Shown here: positions 8,678 to 19,078 of the stretch, piece by piece
Numbering within the stretch: the stretch's first letter is position 1
How the letters are laid out: each line of letters opens with the position of its first letter
Source of the DNA: Segatella copri
GTDB lineage: Bacteria > Bacteroidota > Bacteroidia > Bacteroidales > Bacteroidaceae
Assembly (NCBI RefSeq): GCF_026015625.1
Contig: NZ_JAPDVG010000001.1
Span: 2,621,001-2,685,000 of the forward strand
Length of the DNA stretch: 64,000 nt
Reading direction: 5' to 3'
Translations under genes and position numbers: made by a program
The notes under the pieces: generated by a model
What the model was told of the DNA's origin: nothing
The model's input: the letters and a program-made list of their open reading frames with translations, nothing else
Database searches by the model: none

Positions 8678-10867
8678 TTATCTGATGAACAGCAGCTCAC
8701 GATACTTTGGCAATGTCCAAAGTTCATCGGCTACGAGAAGCTCGAGCTTGTCTATCTGATAACGGATTTCCTCCATCTTTGGAGCTACCGTGTCGTGATA
8801 TGCTACTGCCTTCTCGCGCTCACTCTCTATCTTGTTGGCTACCTTGCGGGCATCTACCAATGCCTCTACACCACGCTCTATTGCCTCGGTGCGCTCGGCT
8901 ATCTCACGGATAATCTTCACGTTGCGGGCAGTCAGCTTCTTGCCTTCCTCGCCACCGAAGATGTGAATCATGCCCTCTACATTCTTTGCCAGACGGCTCT
9001 GATAGTGGGTTGCCACTGGGATGATGTGGTTCATGGTCAGGTCGCCCATCACACGAGCCTCAATCTGAATCTTCTTGGTATAGGTCTCCCACTTCACCTC
9101 GTTGCGCGCCTTCAACTCGCTCTCGCTCATCACGTTGGTCTTGGCAAACATCTCGATGCTTTCCTTGTCCAGATAACGGTCGAAGACTACCGGGCAGGAT
9201 GCCTCGCAGTCCAAGCCTCGCTTCTGAGCCTCTTCCTTCCACTCATCTGAATAGCCGTTGCCGTCGAAGCGGATAGGCTTGCAGGTTTTGATATCCTCGC
9301 GTACAATATCTATAATAGCCGATGTCTGGTCCTCGCCCTTTGCTATCAAGGCATCTACACGAGCCTTGAAATTTTCGAGAGCCTCAGCTACGGCAGCATT
9401 CAGTACGATGAGGGATGACGCACAGTTGGCCTCTGAACCTACGGCACGGAACTCGAAACGGTTTCCGGTGAAGGCGAATGGAGAGGTACGGTTGCGGTCG
9501 GTGTTATCGATCATCAGCTCCGGAATCTCAGGGATATCCAGCTCCATACCTTTCTTGCCAGCCAGGGCGAAGAGTTCTTCCTTGTCTGCCTTTTCGATAT
9601 GGTCGAGCAGATCGGTGAGCTGCTTTCCGAGGAATGAAGAGATGATGGCTGGTGGTGCCTCGTTGGCTCCCAGACGATGGGCATTGGTAGCACTCATGAT
9701 AGATGCCTTCAGCAGTCCATTGTGCTTGTAAACGCCCATCAGGGTCTCTACGATGAAGACTACGAAGCGAAGGTTATCCTCTGGTGTCTTGCCTGCAGCA
9801 TGGAGCAGTACGCCAGTATCGGTGCAGAGACTCCAGTTGTTGTGCTTGCCCGAACCGTTGACGCCTGCGAATGGCTTCTCGTGAAGGAGTACACGGAAAC
9901 TGTGCTTATGAGCCACACGCTTCATCAGACTCATCAGGAGCATATTATGGTCTACGGCAAGATTGCACTCCTCATAGATAGGCGCCAGCTCAAACTGGTT
10001 TGGTGCCACCTCGTTATGACGGGTCTTGCAAGGGATGCCGAGTTCAAGTGCCTGGATTTCCAGATCCTTCATGAAAGCCTGCACACGCTCAGGGATTGTT
10101 CCGAAATAGTGGTCGTCCATCTGCTGGTTCTTCGCAGAGTCGTGTCCCATCAGGGTACGGCCTGTAAGCATCAGGTCAGGGCGAGCCGAATAGAGACTCT
10201 CATCTACCAGGAAGTACTCCTGCTCCCATCCGAGATTGGTCTGCACCTTCTTCACCTGAGGGTAAAAATAGTGGCACACCTCGGTAGCCGCCTCACTCAG
10301 AGTATGGAGCGAGCGGAGCAATGGAGCCTTGTAGTCCAAAGCCTCTCCGGTATAAGATATAAAGATGGTAGGGATACAGAGGGTATCGTCGATGATGAAC
10401 ACAGGCGATGTTGGATCCCATGCAGAATAGCCACGAGCCTCGAAGGTGTTGCGGATACCGCCGTTAGGGAATGAGCTGGCATCAGGTTCCTGCTGGACAA
10501 GCAATTTGCCAGAGAATTCCTCAATCATACCACCCTTTCCGTCATGCTCCACGAAGGCATCATGCTTCTCGGCAGTACCTTCTGTCAATGGCTGGAACCA
10601 GTGAGTATAATGTGTTACCCCGTTTTCCTCAGCCCAGAGCTTCATGCCGGCAGCCACGGCATCAGCGATGGAACGGTCCAGACGAGTACCGTTGTCTATC
10701 ACATCGATGAGTTTCTCATACACATCAGATGGCAGATACTTGTACATCTTCTGGCGGTTGAATACATACTTGGCGAAGTACTCCGAAGGGCGCACCTTGG
10801 GAGCCTCTACCTCTACAGGTCTTTTCTTAAAGGCCTCGGCTACAACCTCAAATCTCAAATTAGCCAT
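8678..10867 (-). CDS. glnN: Glutamine synthetase type III
   Basis: This enzyme joins ammonia and glutamate to glutamine at the expense of ATP. The 729-residue length identifies the large type III form first described in Bacteroides fragilis, not the ~450-residue GlnA. Visible marks include the N-terminal VRPSEYFAKYVFNRQKM, the metal-site segment GWEQEYFLVDE, KTRHNEVAPNQFELAPI, the ATP-site GSGKHNNWSLCTDTG, and NRTSPFAFTGNRFEFRAVGS. The gene is monocistronic: it has its own -7 box (10903-10910) and a strong terminator. It probably provides main ammonium assimilation. No nearby PII or ammonium transporter gene is present. Confidence 0.97.
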   Translation of the reverse strand: MANLRFEVVAEAFKKRPVEVEAPKVRPSEYFAKYVFNRQKMYKYLPSDVYEKLIDVIDNGTRLDRSIADAVAAGMKLWAEENGVTHYTHWFQPLTEGTAEKHDAFVEHDGKGGMIEEFSGKLLVQQEPDASSFPNGGIRNTFEARGYSAWDPTSPVFIIDDTLCIPTIFISYTGEALDYKAPLLRSLHTLSEAATEVCHYFYPQVKKVQTNLGWEQEYFLVDESLYSARPDLMLTGRTLMGHDSAKNQQMDDHYFGTIPERVQAFMKDLEIQALELGIPCKTRHNEVAPNQFELAPIYEECNLAVDHNMLLMSLMKRVAHKHSFRVLLHEKPFAGVNGSGKHNNWSLCTDTGVLLHAAGKTPEDNLRFVVFIVETLMGVYKHNGLLKASIMSATNAHRLGANEAPPAIISSFLGKQLTDLLDHIEKADKEELFALAGKKGMELDIPEIPELMIDNTDRNRTSPFAFTGNRFEFRAVGSEANCASSLIVLNAAVAEALENFKARVDALIAKGEDQTSAIIDIVREDIKTCKPIRFDGNGYSDEWKEEAQKRGLDCEASCPVVFDRYLDKESIEMFAKTNVMSESELKARNEVKWETYTKKIQIEARVMGDLTMNHIIPVATHYQSRLAKNVEGMIHIFGGEEGKKLTARNVKIIREIAERTEAIERGVEALVDARKVANKIESEREKAVAYHDTVAPKMEEIRYQIDKLELLVADELWTLPKYRELLFIR

Positions 10868-10902
10868 TCTTTCTTTTATTATTAATTATAAGTTTGCGGG
10901 TG

Positions 10903-10910
10903 CAAAGTTA
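10903..10910 (-). promoter_or_regulatory. -7 box for glutamine synthetase III
   Basis: The minus strand reads TAACTTTGC, matching TAnnTTTG, 36 bp upstream of the start codon. Confidence 0.65.
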
Positions 10911-11010
10911 CGAAAAAATGAGCAAATTGCTAGCGTTTGAGCGTATTTTTTATGCAAAATTCAAACTTTTCTTATTCTTAGCCTGCAAAAGATAAGACAA
11001 TTCACGCATA

Positions 11011-11098
11011 TTATTTCTCGGATTTGAGTATTTTATCGCCGATTATTTCTCGGATTTGAGTATTTTAACGCGATTTATTTCTCGGATTTGAGTATTTT
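11011..11098 (+). repeat. Three 24-nt direct repeats at a 32-bp period before the AAA ATPase gene
   Basis: Identical 24-nt units (core CTCGGATTTGAGTATTTT) lie at 11011-11034, 11043-11066 and 11075-11098, separated by 8-nt spacers of unrelated sequence. The period of exactly 32 bp is close to three helical turns, which would place each unit on the same DNA face. The last unit ends 4 bp before the -7 box, so the array occupies the promoter of the ATPase gene. It looks like a set of operators for one binding protein. Confidence 0.9.
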
Positions 11099-11101
11099 CG
11101 C

Positions 11102-11109
11102 TATATTTG
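11102..11109 (+). promoter_or_regulatory. -7 box for the AAA ATPase gene
   Basis: TATATTTGC matches TAnnTTTG and lies 27 bp before the ATG at 11136. Because the box is downstream of 11088, the upstream in-frame ATG at 11088 cannot be on this transcript; this decides the start. Confidence 0.65.
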
Positions 11110-11135
11110 CACCTGTTATTCAAACAGTTACGATT

Positions 11136-12509
11136 ATGGCAGAATATATACATAGAAACATAGACTCAGAACTCTTCGCCTGGAAGGAAGATTCCATGCG
11201 GAAACCCTTGCTGCTTCGTGGTGCCCGACAGGTTGGGAAGTCATCAGCAGTTAAAAACTTGGGAAAGCAATTCGAGTATCTCGCCGAGGTAAACTTCGAA
11301 CGTAACAAGGCAATCAAAACCTTCTTTCAGGGGGATATTGACGTACGATTGATTGCTAAAAAAATCAGTAGCTATATCAATGTCCCTATAGAAGCAGGTA
11401 AGACGCTCCTCTTTCTCGACGAAATCCAGGAATGCCCTGAAGCCATCATGGCACTACGCTTCTTCAAGGAAGATTATCCTGAACTGCATGTCATAGCCGC
11501 AGGATCACTTCTGGAATTTACGCTTCAGGAACTCCCTACTTTTGGAGTAGGAAGGATTCACTCGCTCTTCATGTATCCGATGACTTTCGATGAATTCCTG
11601 TATGCCAATCACGAAGAAGGACTCATTCTTCTCCGTAATGAAGCATACGGAAACCAGTCTTTAGATCAAGCCTTCCATGATAAACTCGTGGAATACTTCC
11701 GCACCTACCTGCTTGTTGGAGGCATGCCGGAATCTGTTCTGGCATGGACCAAGACACACGATTTCAACCGATGCAGAAACATCCAGGAAGACATCATTCT
11801 GACATACGAAGATGATTTCAGCAAGTATAAAAAGAGAGTCAACCCAGATTTACTGCGCACAACGATGCGTGGCATCTGTCATCAGGCAGGAGAGAAGTTG
11901 ACATACAAGCAAATATCAGCAGATTATCAGAGTTCACAAATCAGAGAAGCCCTCCGCCTGTTGACACTTGCAGGAATCGTTACTCCTGTGGTCGCTACCT
12001 CGGGCAATGGTATTCCGCTGGATGCGGAAGCTGACGAGAAAAGCATGAAGGTCCTCTTTCTGGACCCAGGATTACTGTTAGCCGTGCTTCAACTGGAAGG
12101 CGACCTGTCTCAGCAGCTCATAGAACTTATTTTAGCCGGCACTCCTCAGGAACTTGTCAATAAGGGAGGCGTAACAGAAATGGTTGCCGGACTCGAGATG
12201 ATGCGTTACAAACCATGCATCCAGCGCCAGAAGATGTTTTATTGGGAGCAGAAGGGGAAGAGTGTTGCCGAGATAGACTATCTGGAAATCCACAACATGA
12301 AGATTACCCCTATCGAAATCAAATCGGGCACTCAGGGCGGCATGAAGAGTCTCTGGCTATTCATGAGAGAGAAAAAGCTCACCGAAGCATTCCGTTGTTC
12401 CTTAGAGAATTTTGGATCATTTGATTACATTGACAAGCAGGACGATAATGCCATAAGGCATGTCACCATACTGCCTCTCTATGCATTATCCCTATTGAGA
12501 AGCCGTTAA
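11136..12509 (+). CDS. AAA ATPase with DUF4143 C-terminal domain
   Basis: The 457-residue protein belongs to the large Bacteroidota/archaeal ATPase family with an AAA_14 core and a DUF4143 domain. Seen: Walker A LLLRGARQVGKSSAV near residue 30, Walker B TLLFLDEIQECPEA, sensor segment VIAAGSLLEF, and a C-terminal restriction-nuclease-like strand VAEIDYLEI...ITPIEIKSGTQGG, which resembles a PD-(D/E)xK fold (D, E, K in order). The end IRHVTILPLYALSLL is family-typical. The cellular role of the family is unknown. The start MAEYIHRNID is chosen by the promoter position. The gene stands alone, behind an unusual phased repeat array. A related but deleted copy lies at 50810-50991. Confidence 0.88.
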   Translation: MAEYIHRNIDSELFAWKEDSMRKPLLLRGARQVGKSSAVKNLGKQFEYLAEVNFERNKAIKTFFQGDIDVRLIAKKISSYINVPIEAGKTLLFLDEIQECPEAIMALRFFKEDYPELHVIAAGSLLEFTLQELPTFGVGRIHSLFMYPMTFDEFLYANHEEGLILLRNEAYGNQSLDQAFHDKLVEYFRTYLLVGGMPESVLAWTKTHDFNRCRNIQEDIILTYEDDFSKYKKRVNPDLLRTTMRGICHQAGEKLTYKQISADYQSSQIREALRLLTLAGIVTPVVATSGNGIPLDAEADEKSMKVLFLDPGLLLAVLQLEGDLSQQLIELILAGTPQELVNKGGVTEMVAGLEMMRYKPCIQRQKMFYWEQKGKSVAEIDYLEIHNMKITPIEIKSGTQGGMKSLWLFMREKKLTEAFRCSLENFGSFDYIDKQDDNAIRHVTILPLYALSLLRSR

Positions 12510-12554
12510 TAGTCTGCTAACAAGCAGGATTAGGAATAAAAGTGCCTTTTTCCT

Positions 12555-12610
12555 ACATGGCGACGTAATTTTTCCTACGTCCTGACACAGAAACTCCTGC
12601 GTCGCCATGT
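12555..12610. repeat. Inverted repeat with CCTACGTC-type units
   Basis: ACATGGCGACG at 12555-12565 is the exact reverse complement of CGTCGCCATGT at 12600-12610. Within and beside it are near-copies of the unit TTTTTCCTACRTSC (before 12555 and at 12570-12580). The pattern suggests a short dispersed palindromic element in the 3' region shared by two convergent genes. Confidence 0.6.
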
Positions 12611-12629
12611 AATTTCAAGGGCATTAGAA

Positions 12630-12669
12630 GAGAAAAAATCCCTTGCAACCACTAGAGTCGCAAGGGATT
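12630..12669 (-). terminator. Terminator after the GH51 gene
   Basis: A 10-bp stem (AATCCCTTGC at 12637-12646 with GCAAGGGATT at 12660-12669) is followed on the minus strand by a run of T (GGGATTTTTTC). Confidence 0.85.
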
Positions 12670-12728
12670 CACATCATCCACTTATCTATTTGTACCTTAA
12701 TGATTTATTGAAGATTGGAGGTCGGCAA

Positions 12729-14669
12729 TTAGAAACGGTATACAACAAAGCTGTTTGGCTTCATCTTCACGTTCAATACATTGCCCTGAACCTGTGCATC
12801 TGATACTACAGGAACAACCACATTTTTATTGTCTATCTTGTTTTCTGCCTGAATATCGTCGGCATGGAGAACAGTTACCTTACCTGAGTTCAACTTCTTG
12901 ATACCATTAAAGGTGACGTTGATTTCCTTTGCCTCGTTAGAGGTGTTGGCAATCTTTACGATGTAGCTCTTGGTAGCCTTGTCGAAACAAGCGGTGGCAT
13001 AGAGACCATTCTCACCTGCTACAGCCTTGCCGTTCTCGGTAAGTTTCAACACATTGGTACCCTTGTTCTCGCCGTAGAGCTGCTGAACATAGTAGTTGGC
13101 AGAACGGACAGAGCTGAGGTTATCGAACCAGATGAGGTCCGGACGCCACTGCCATCCCTCTACATGAGCGAAGAGAGGTGCATAGGTAGCCTGATAAACC
13201 ACATCAGCATTACGCTCCAAACCGGTCATGAAAGCTGCCTCAGAAAGGGCTGCCTCCCAAGAGTTTGGATCATTCTCGGCATGAGCAGCATACTCGCCGG
13301 CAAAGACCTTAGGACCCTTGCGGTCGTACTTGTCGTAACGGCTGGCATTGCTGCGGAACCATTCCGGACTCTTGTAGTAGTGCTCATCCACCATGTCTAC
13401 GCCCAACTTACGCATCTGCTTCCAACCGTAGTCGAAATCCTTTCCATCAGCAGATGGACCAGATGAACCGCAGATCTTGATCTTTGGATACTTGGCATGA
13501 ATCTGCTCCATGAACTTCTGCAGACGCTCAGGATACATAGGACCCCACTGCTCGTTACCGATACCAATCTGCTTCAGATTGAATGGTGCTGGATGACCCA
13601 TATCGGCACGGAGCTTACCCCACTTAGAGGTGACAGGACCATTGGCAAACTCGATGAGGTTGAGTGCATCGTCGATATAGCTCTGAAGATCCTTGACTGC
13701 TACATGTGCATTAGGATCCTTATCATCGTTCTGATACTGGCAAGCCAGACCTACAGAGAGAATAGGCAATGGCTCAGCACCAATCTTCTCTGAAAGGAGG
13801 AAATACTCATAGAAGCCCAAGCCCAATGACTGATAGTAGTTAGGGAAAAGGCGATGTGGGAAGGTATCTCTCCAGCGGTTCTCGTTCAGAGGACGGTTCT
13901 CAGGAGCGCCCACAGAGTTCTTCCACTCATAACGGGTATCGAGGTCGGTTCCCTCTACGATACATCCGCCAGGGAAACGGAAGATGCCTGGCTTCAAGTC
14001 AGCCAAATCCTGTACGAGGTCGGCACGGAGACCATTCCAGTTGTCCTCAGGGAAGAGAGAGATATGGTCGAGATCTACGCTCTCAGAACCCTTCTCCAGA
14101 TAAACACGCATCAAACCCTTGGCATCGGTCTGAGGAGAAGTAAGGGTAGCAGTAAGCTTCTGCCATTTATTATTGGTGATGTTGATGACCTGCTTGGCAA
14201 TGACATCATTCTTTGAATTGACGAGTTCTACGCGAATCTTGCCCTGCTTGCCATCGATGAGATGAAGACGGCCATATACGGTGAAATCGTACTTCATATC
14301 CTTCTTCAAGCCCATGCCGAAGAAGCCACGGTTCTCAAGACCAGTCTGCTTCTCACGTGCACCTGCGCTCTCAAGTGTTACATAATGAGGGTTGCGGTCG
14401 AAGGCAGGTTTTACGTCGCTGAGGGTTACATTTCCGAATGTATTCCATCCCATCAGGCGCTGTGGAAATTCGAAGGAACGGTTCTCTACCATCTCTGCAT
14501 AAAGACCACCATCGGCACCGAAGTTGATATCCTCGAAGAAGATACCATACATGGTAGGCTGGATTTCTGCTCCAGGCTTGTTAGCCTGAACAGTAAACTG
14601 ATGCTGTGCGAAAGCTCCGAGTGAAGACATCGCCAGCAATGCTGCTGCGAAAATTTTTGCTTTTCTCAT
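12729..14669 (-). CDS. Secreted alpha-L-arabinofuranosidase, GH51
   Basis: GH51 enzymes remove terminal arabinofuranose from arabinan, arabinoxylan and arabinogalactan by a retaining mechanism. The 646-residue protein starts with a signal peptide (MRKAKIFAAALLAMSSLGAFAQ). A carbohydrate-binding-like N-terminal beta region (PTMYGIFFEDINFGADGGLYAEMVENRSFEFP) precedes the TIM barrel. The probable acid/base is E373 in IGNEQWGP and the probable nucleophile is E459 in FAGEYAAH. The C-terminal beta domain ends MKPNSFVVYRF. It lies 139 bp after the GH2 gene, in the same direction, but a terminator and its own -7 box lie in that gap, so it can be transcribed alone. Likely periplasmic. Together with GH2 it fits side-chain removal from arabinogalactan. 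Confidence 0.93.
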   Translation of the reverse strand: MRKAKIFAAALLAMSSLGAFAQHQFTVQANKPGAEIQPTMYGIFFEDINFGADGGLYAEMVENRSFEFPQRLMGWNTFGNVTLSDVKPAFDRNPHYVTLESAGAREKQTGLENRGFFGMGLKKDMKYDFTVYGRLHLIDGKQGKIRVELVNSKNDVIAKQVINITNNKWQKLTATLTSPQTDAKGLMRVYLEKGSESVDLDHISLFPEDNWNGLRADLVQDLADLKPGIFRFPGGCIVEGTDLDTRYEWKNSVGAPENRPLNENRWRDTFPHRLFPNYYQSLGLGFYEYFLLSEKIGAEPLPILSVGLACQYQNDDKDPNAHVAVKDLQSYIDDALNLIEFANGPVTSKWGKLRADMGHPAPFNLKQIGIGNEQWGPMYPERLQKFMEQIHAKYPKIKICGSSGPSADGKDFDYGWKQMRKLGVDMVDEHYYKSPEWFRSNASRYDKYDRKGPKVFAGEYAAHAENDPNSWEAALSEAAFMTGLERNADVVYQATYAPLFAHVEGWQWRPDLIWFDNLSSVRSANYYVQQLYGENKGTNVLKLTENGKAVAGENGLYATACFDKATKSYIVKIANTSNEAKEINVTFNGIKKLNSGKVTVLHADDIQAENKIDNKNVVVPVVSDAQVQGNVLNVKMKPNSFVVYRF

Positions 14670-14726
14670 ATTGTTCGTTATTTTTATTTTTTAGGCTGTA
14701 CCTACACTTTTCCGTGATAGGTGGTG

Positions 14727-14734
14727 CAAAGATA
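14727..14734 (-). promoter_or_regulatory. -7 box of the GH51 gene
   Basis: The minus strand reads TATCTTTGC (TAnnTTTG match), directly after the GH2 terminator stem. Confidence 0.6.
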
Positions 14735-14764
14735 AAAAAATCCACCCCGAATAAGGTGGATTTT
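14733..14764 (-). terminator. Terminator after the GH2 gene
   Basis: Stem AAAATCCACC (14737-14746) with GGTGGATTTT (14755-14764), followed on the minus strand by a run of seven T. The T-run merges into the -7 box of the next gene, so terminator and promoter overlap. Confidence 0.85.
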
Positions 14765-14808
14765 CTGTTTAAATATATTGGATTTTCGTATAAATCCCTG
14801 CTTTTCTA

Positions 14809-18087
<3,279 letters not shown>

Positions 18088-18113
18088 TTATTTATACATT
18101 AGATTGAAATTAC

Positions 18114-18157
18114 ACCTTATTATATATAGGCTATTCTATACCTTATTATATATAGGC
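18114..18157. repeat. Two 18-nt direct repeats in the GH2 5' leader
   Basis: ACCTTATTATATATAGGC occurs at 18114-18131 and again at 18140-18157, a 26-bp period. Both copies lie between the GH2 promoter and its start codon, so they are in the mRNA leader or form a paired operator. Confidence 0.75.
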
Positions 18158-18214
18158 ATATCTTGGAGCATCTTATATGCCTCCATGTTGCCGGTAGCCT
18201 CAGCTAAGCAACTG

Positions 18215-18222
18215 CAAATATA
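18215..18222 (-). promoter_or_regulatory. -7 box of the GH2 gene
   Basis: The minus strand reads TATATTTGC (TAnnTTTG match), giving a leader of roughly 130 nt that includes the direct repeats. Confidence 0.6.
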
Positions 18223-18233
18223 TGAAAATTAAG

Positions 18234-18434
18234 TTAGAAACAAGCAGAACGACCGTTTTTTTTTTGTTTTTTCAACACCGGAGCACCATTTTCCCAAGAA
18301 ATAGGTACCCACAAGTGTCTGCTGTCACTCAAGTGCTTTGGGTTCCACATGTCTGCCATGAACACATAGTCAGCACCATGAAACATCTTCTTTTGTGCTG
18401 CAGTTTCCACCTTTAAAGGTAGCCATACCATCAT
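18234..18434 (-). pseudogene. Remnant of a GH43 glycoside hydrolase (C-terminal end)
   Basis: An open stretch of 66 codons encodes YVFMADMWNPKHLSDSRH followed by LWVPISWENGAPVL. This closely matches the last blade region of GH43 beta-galactosidase-type enzymes (pattern FMADRWNPKNLxDSRYxWLPI). Real GH43 proteins are over 300 residues; the five-bladed propeller N-terminal to this piece is missing, and the DNA just upstream (18440-18530) carries the promoter of a gene on the other strand. I infer a deletion that left the 3' end of a GH43 gene next to GH2. No signal peptide or start context supports expression as a peptide. Confidence 0.65.
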
Positions 18435-18495
18435 AGAATATCATATAGAAATATAAAACTTTTTCAATATCCGCTAAAAGAAAATGACAAAAAAG

Positions 18496-18527
18496 TTTGG
18501 TGTTTCAAAAAAAATGCATTACCTTTG
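18496..18527 (+). promoter_or_regulatory. Promoter of the 63-residue protein gene
   Basis: TTTG at 18496-18499, 20 bp, then TACCTTTG at 18520-18527: a full Bacteroidota -33/-7 promoter. Confidence 0.8.
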
Positions 18528-18563
18528 CCATCATAAAATAAACAACGAAACGACATAAAAATT

Positions 18564-18755
18564 ATGATGACAATCGAAGAATACAGAGCAGCCATCTTGC
18601 AGGCTTTGCTCGATACTAAGAACGAGGACGGCACTCCAGCCATTACTCCAAGGGAAGCACAGGAAGCACTCAACGGATTTACCGACGACGAGTTGCAAGA
18701 CGGACTCCTATGGAATTCGCCCGAAGACGTGGCATCAATTATCCTTGAGGGATAA
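18564..18755 (+). CDS. Small acidic conserved-type hypothetical protein
   Basis: A 63-residue acidic protein (MMTIEEYRAAILQALLDTKN...DDVELL-type composition, ending EDVASIILEG). No family is recognised. It has no signal peptide or membrane segment; predicted mostly helical with the pattern ITPREAQEALNGFTDDELQDGLLW. It is very likely real: it has a textbook -33/-7 promoter upstream and an 18-bp perfect terminator stem downstream, so it forms a complete single-gene transcription unit. ATG at 18564 and ATG at 18567 are adjacent; either could be used. Function unknown. Confidence 0.75.
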   Translation: MMTIEEYRAAILQALLDTKNEDGTPAITPREAQEALNGFTDDELQDGLLWNSPEDVASIILEG

Positions 18756-18789
18756 ATCACGGAAGTTATATTCAGCTACCAACAGATAA

Positions 18790-18833
18790 GAATAGGAGCA
18801 AAGACCCTTTTTGCGGGGTCTTTGCTCCTATTC
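18790..18833 (+). terminator. Terminator of the 63-residue protein gene
   Basis: An 18-bp perfect stem (GAATAGGAGCAAAGACCC with its complement at 18816-18833) around an 8-nt loop. The following T-run is weak, so it may work in both directions. Confidence 0.8.
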
Positions 18834-18982
18834 CCATTTATACTTTCTGTTCTTTCCTTTAAAGACAGTCTTCAACAGCCCCGCAATACTTCATTTCTGT
18901 TGCAAAAGCAATAAAAAACTAAAGAATGCGACAAAAAACAAAAGAATGTGCAATTTTTCTTTCACAATTCAATTATTATTTG

Positions 18983-18990
18983 TAAATTTG
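18983..18990 (+). promoter_or_regulatory. -7 box of argS
   Basis: TAAATTTGC matches TAnnTTTG; the leader to the argS ATG is about 80 nt. No clear -33 TTTG. Confidence 0.6.
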
Positions 18991-19078
18991 CAGCCGCATA
19001 AACGGAAAGGGAACTTGCAAATCCCTCTTCAATCAGTTTAAAAAGATAATTTTACCGGTAAAAAAGATATATTAAATA

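Noticed and set aside
11011..11098. Possible short CRISPR array before the ATPase
   Set aside because: Spacers are only 8 nt and the array ends at a promoter; operators fit better.
11088..11135. Upstream ATG of the DUF4143 ATPase gene
   Set aside because: The -7 box lies downstream of this ATG, and the N-terminus from 11136 matches the family.
18464..18760. A 98-codon minus-strand frame opposite the 63-residue gene
   Set aside because: The plus-strand gene has a full promoter and terminator; the minus frame crosses both.
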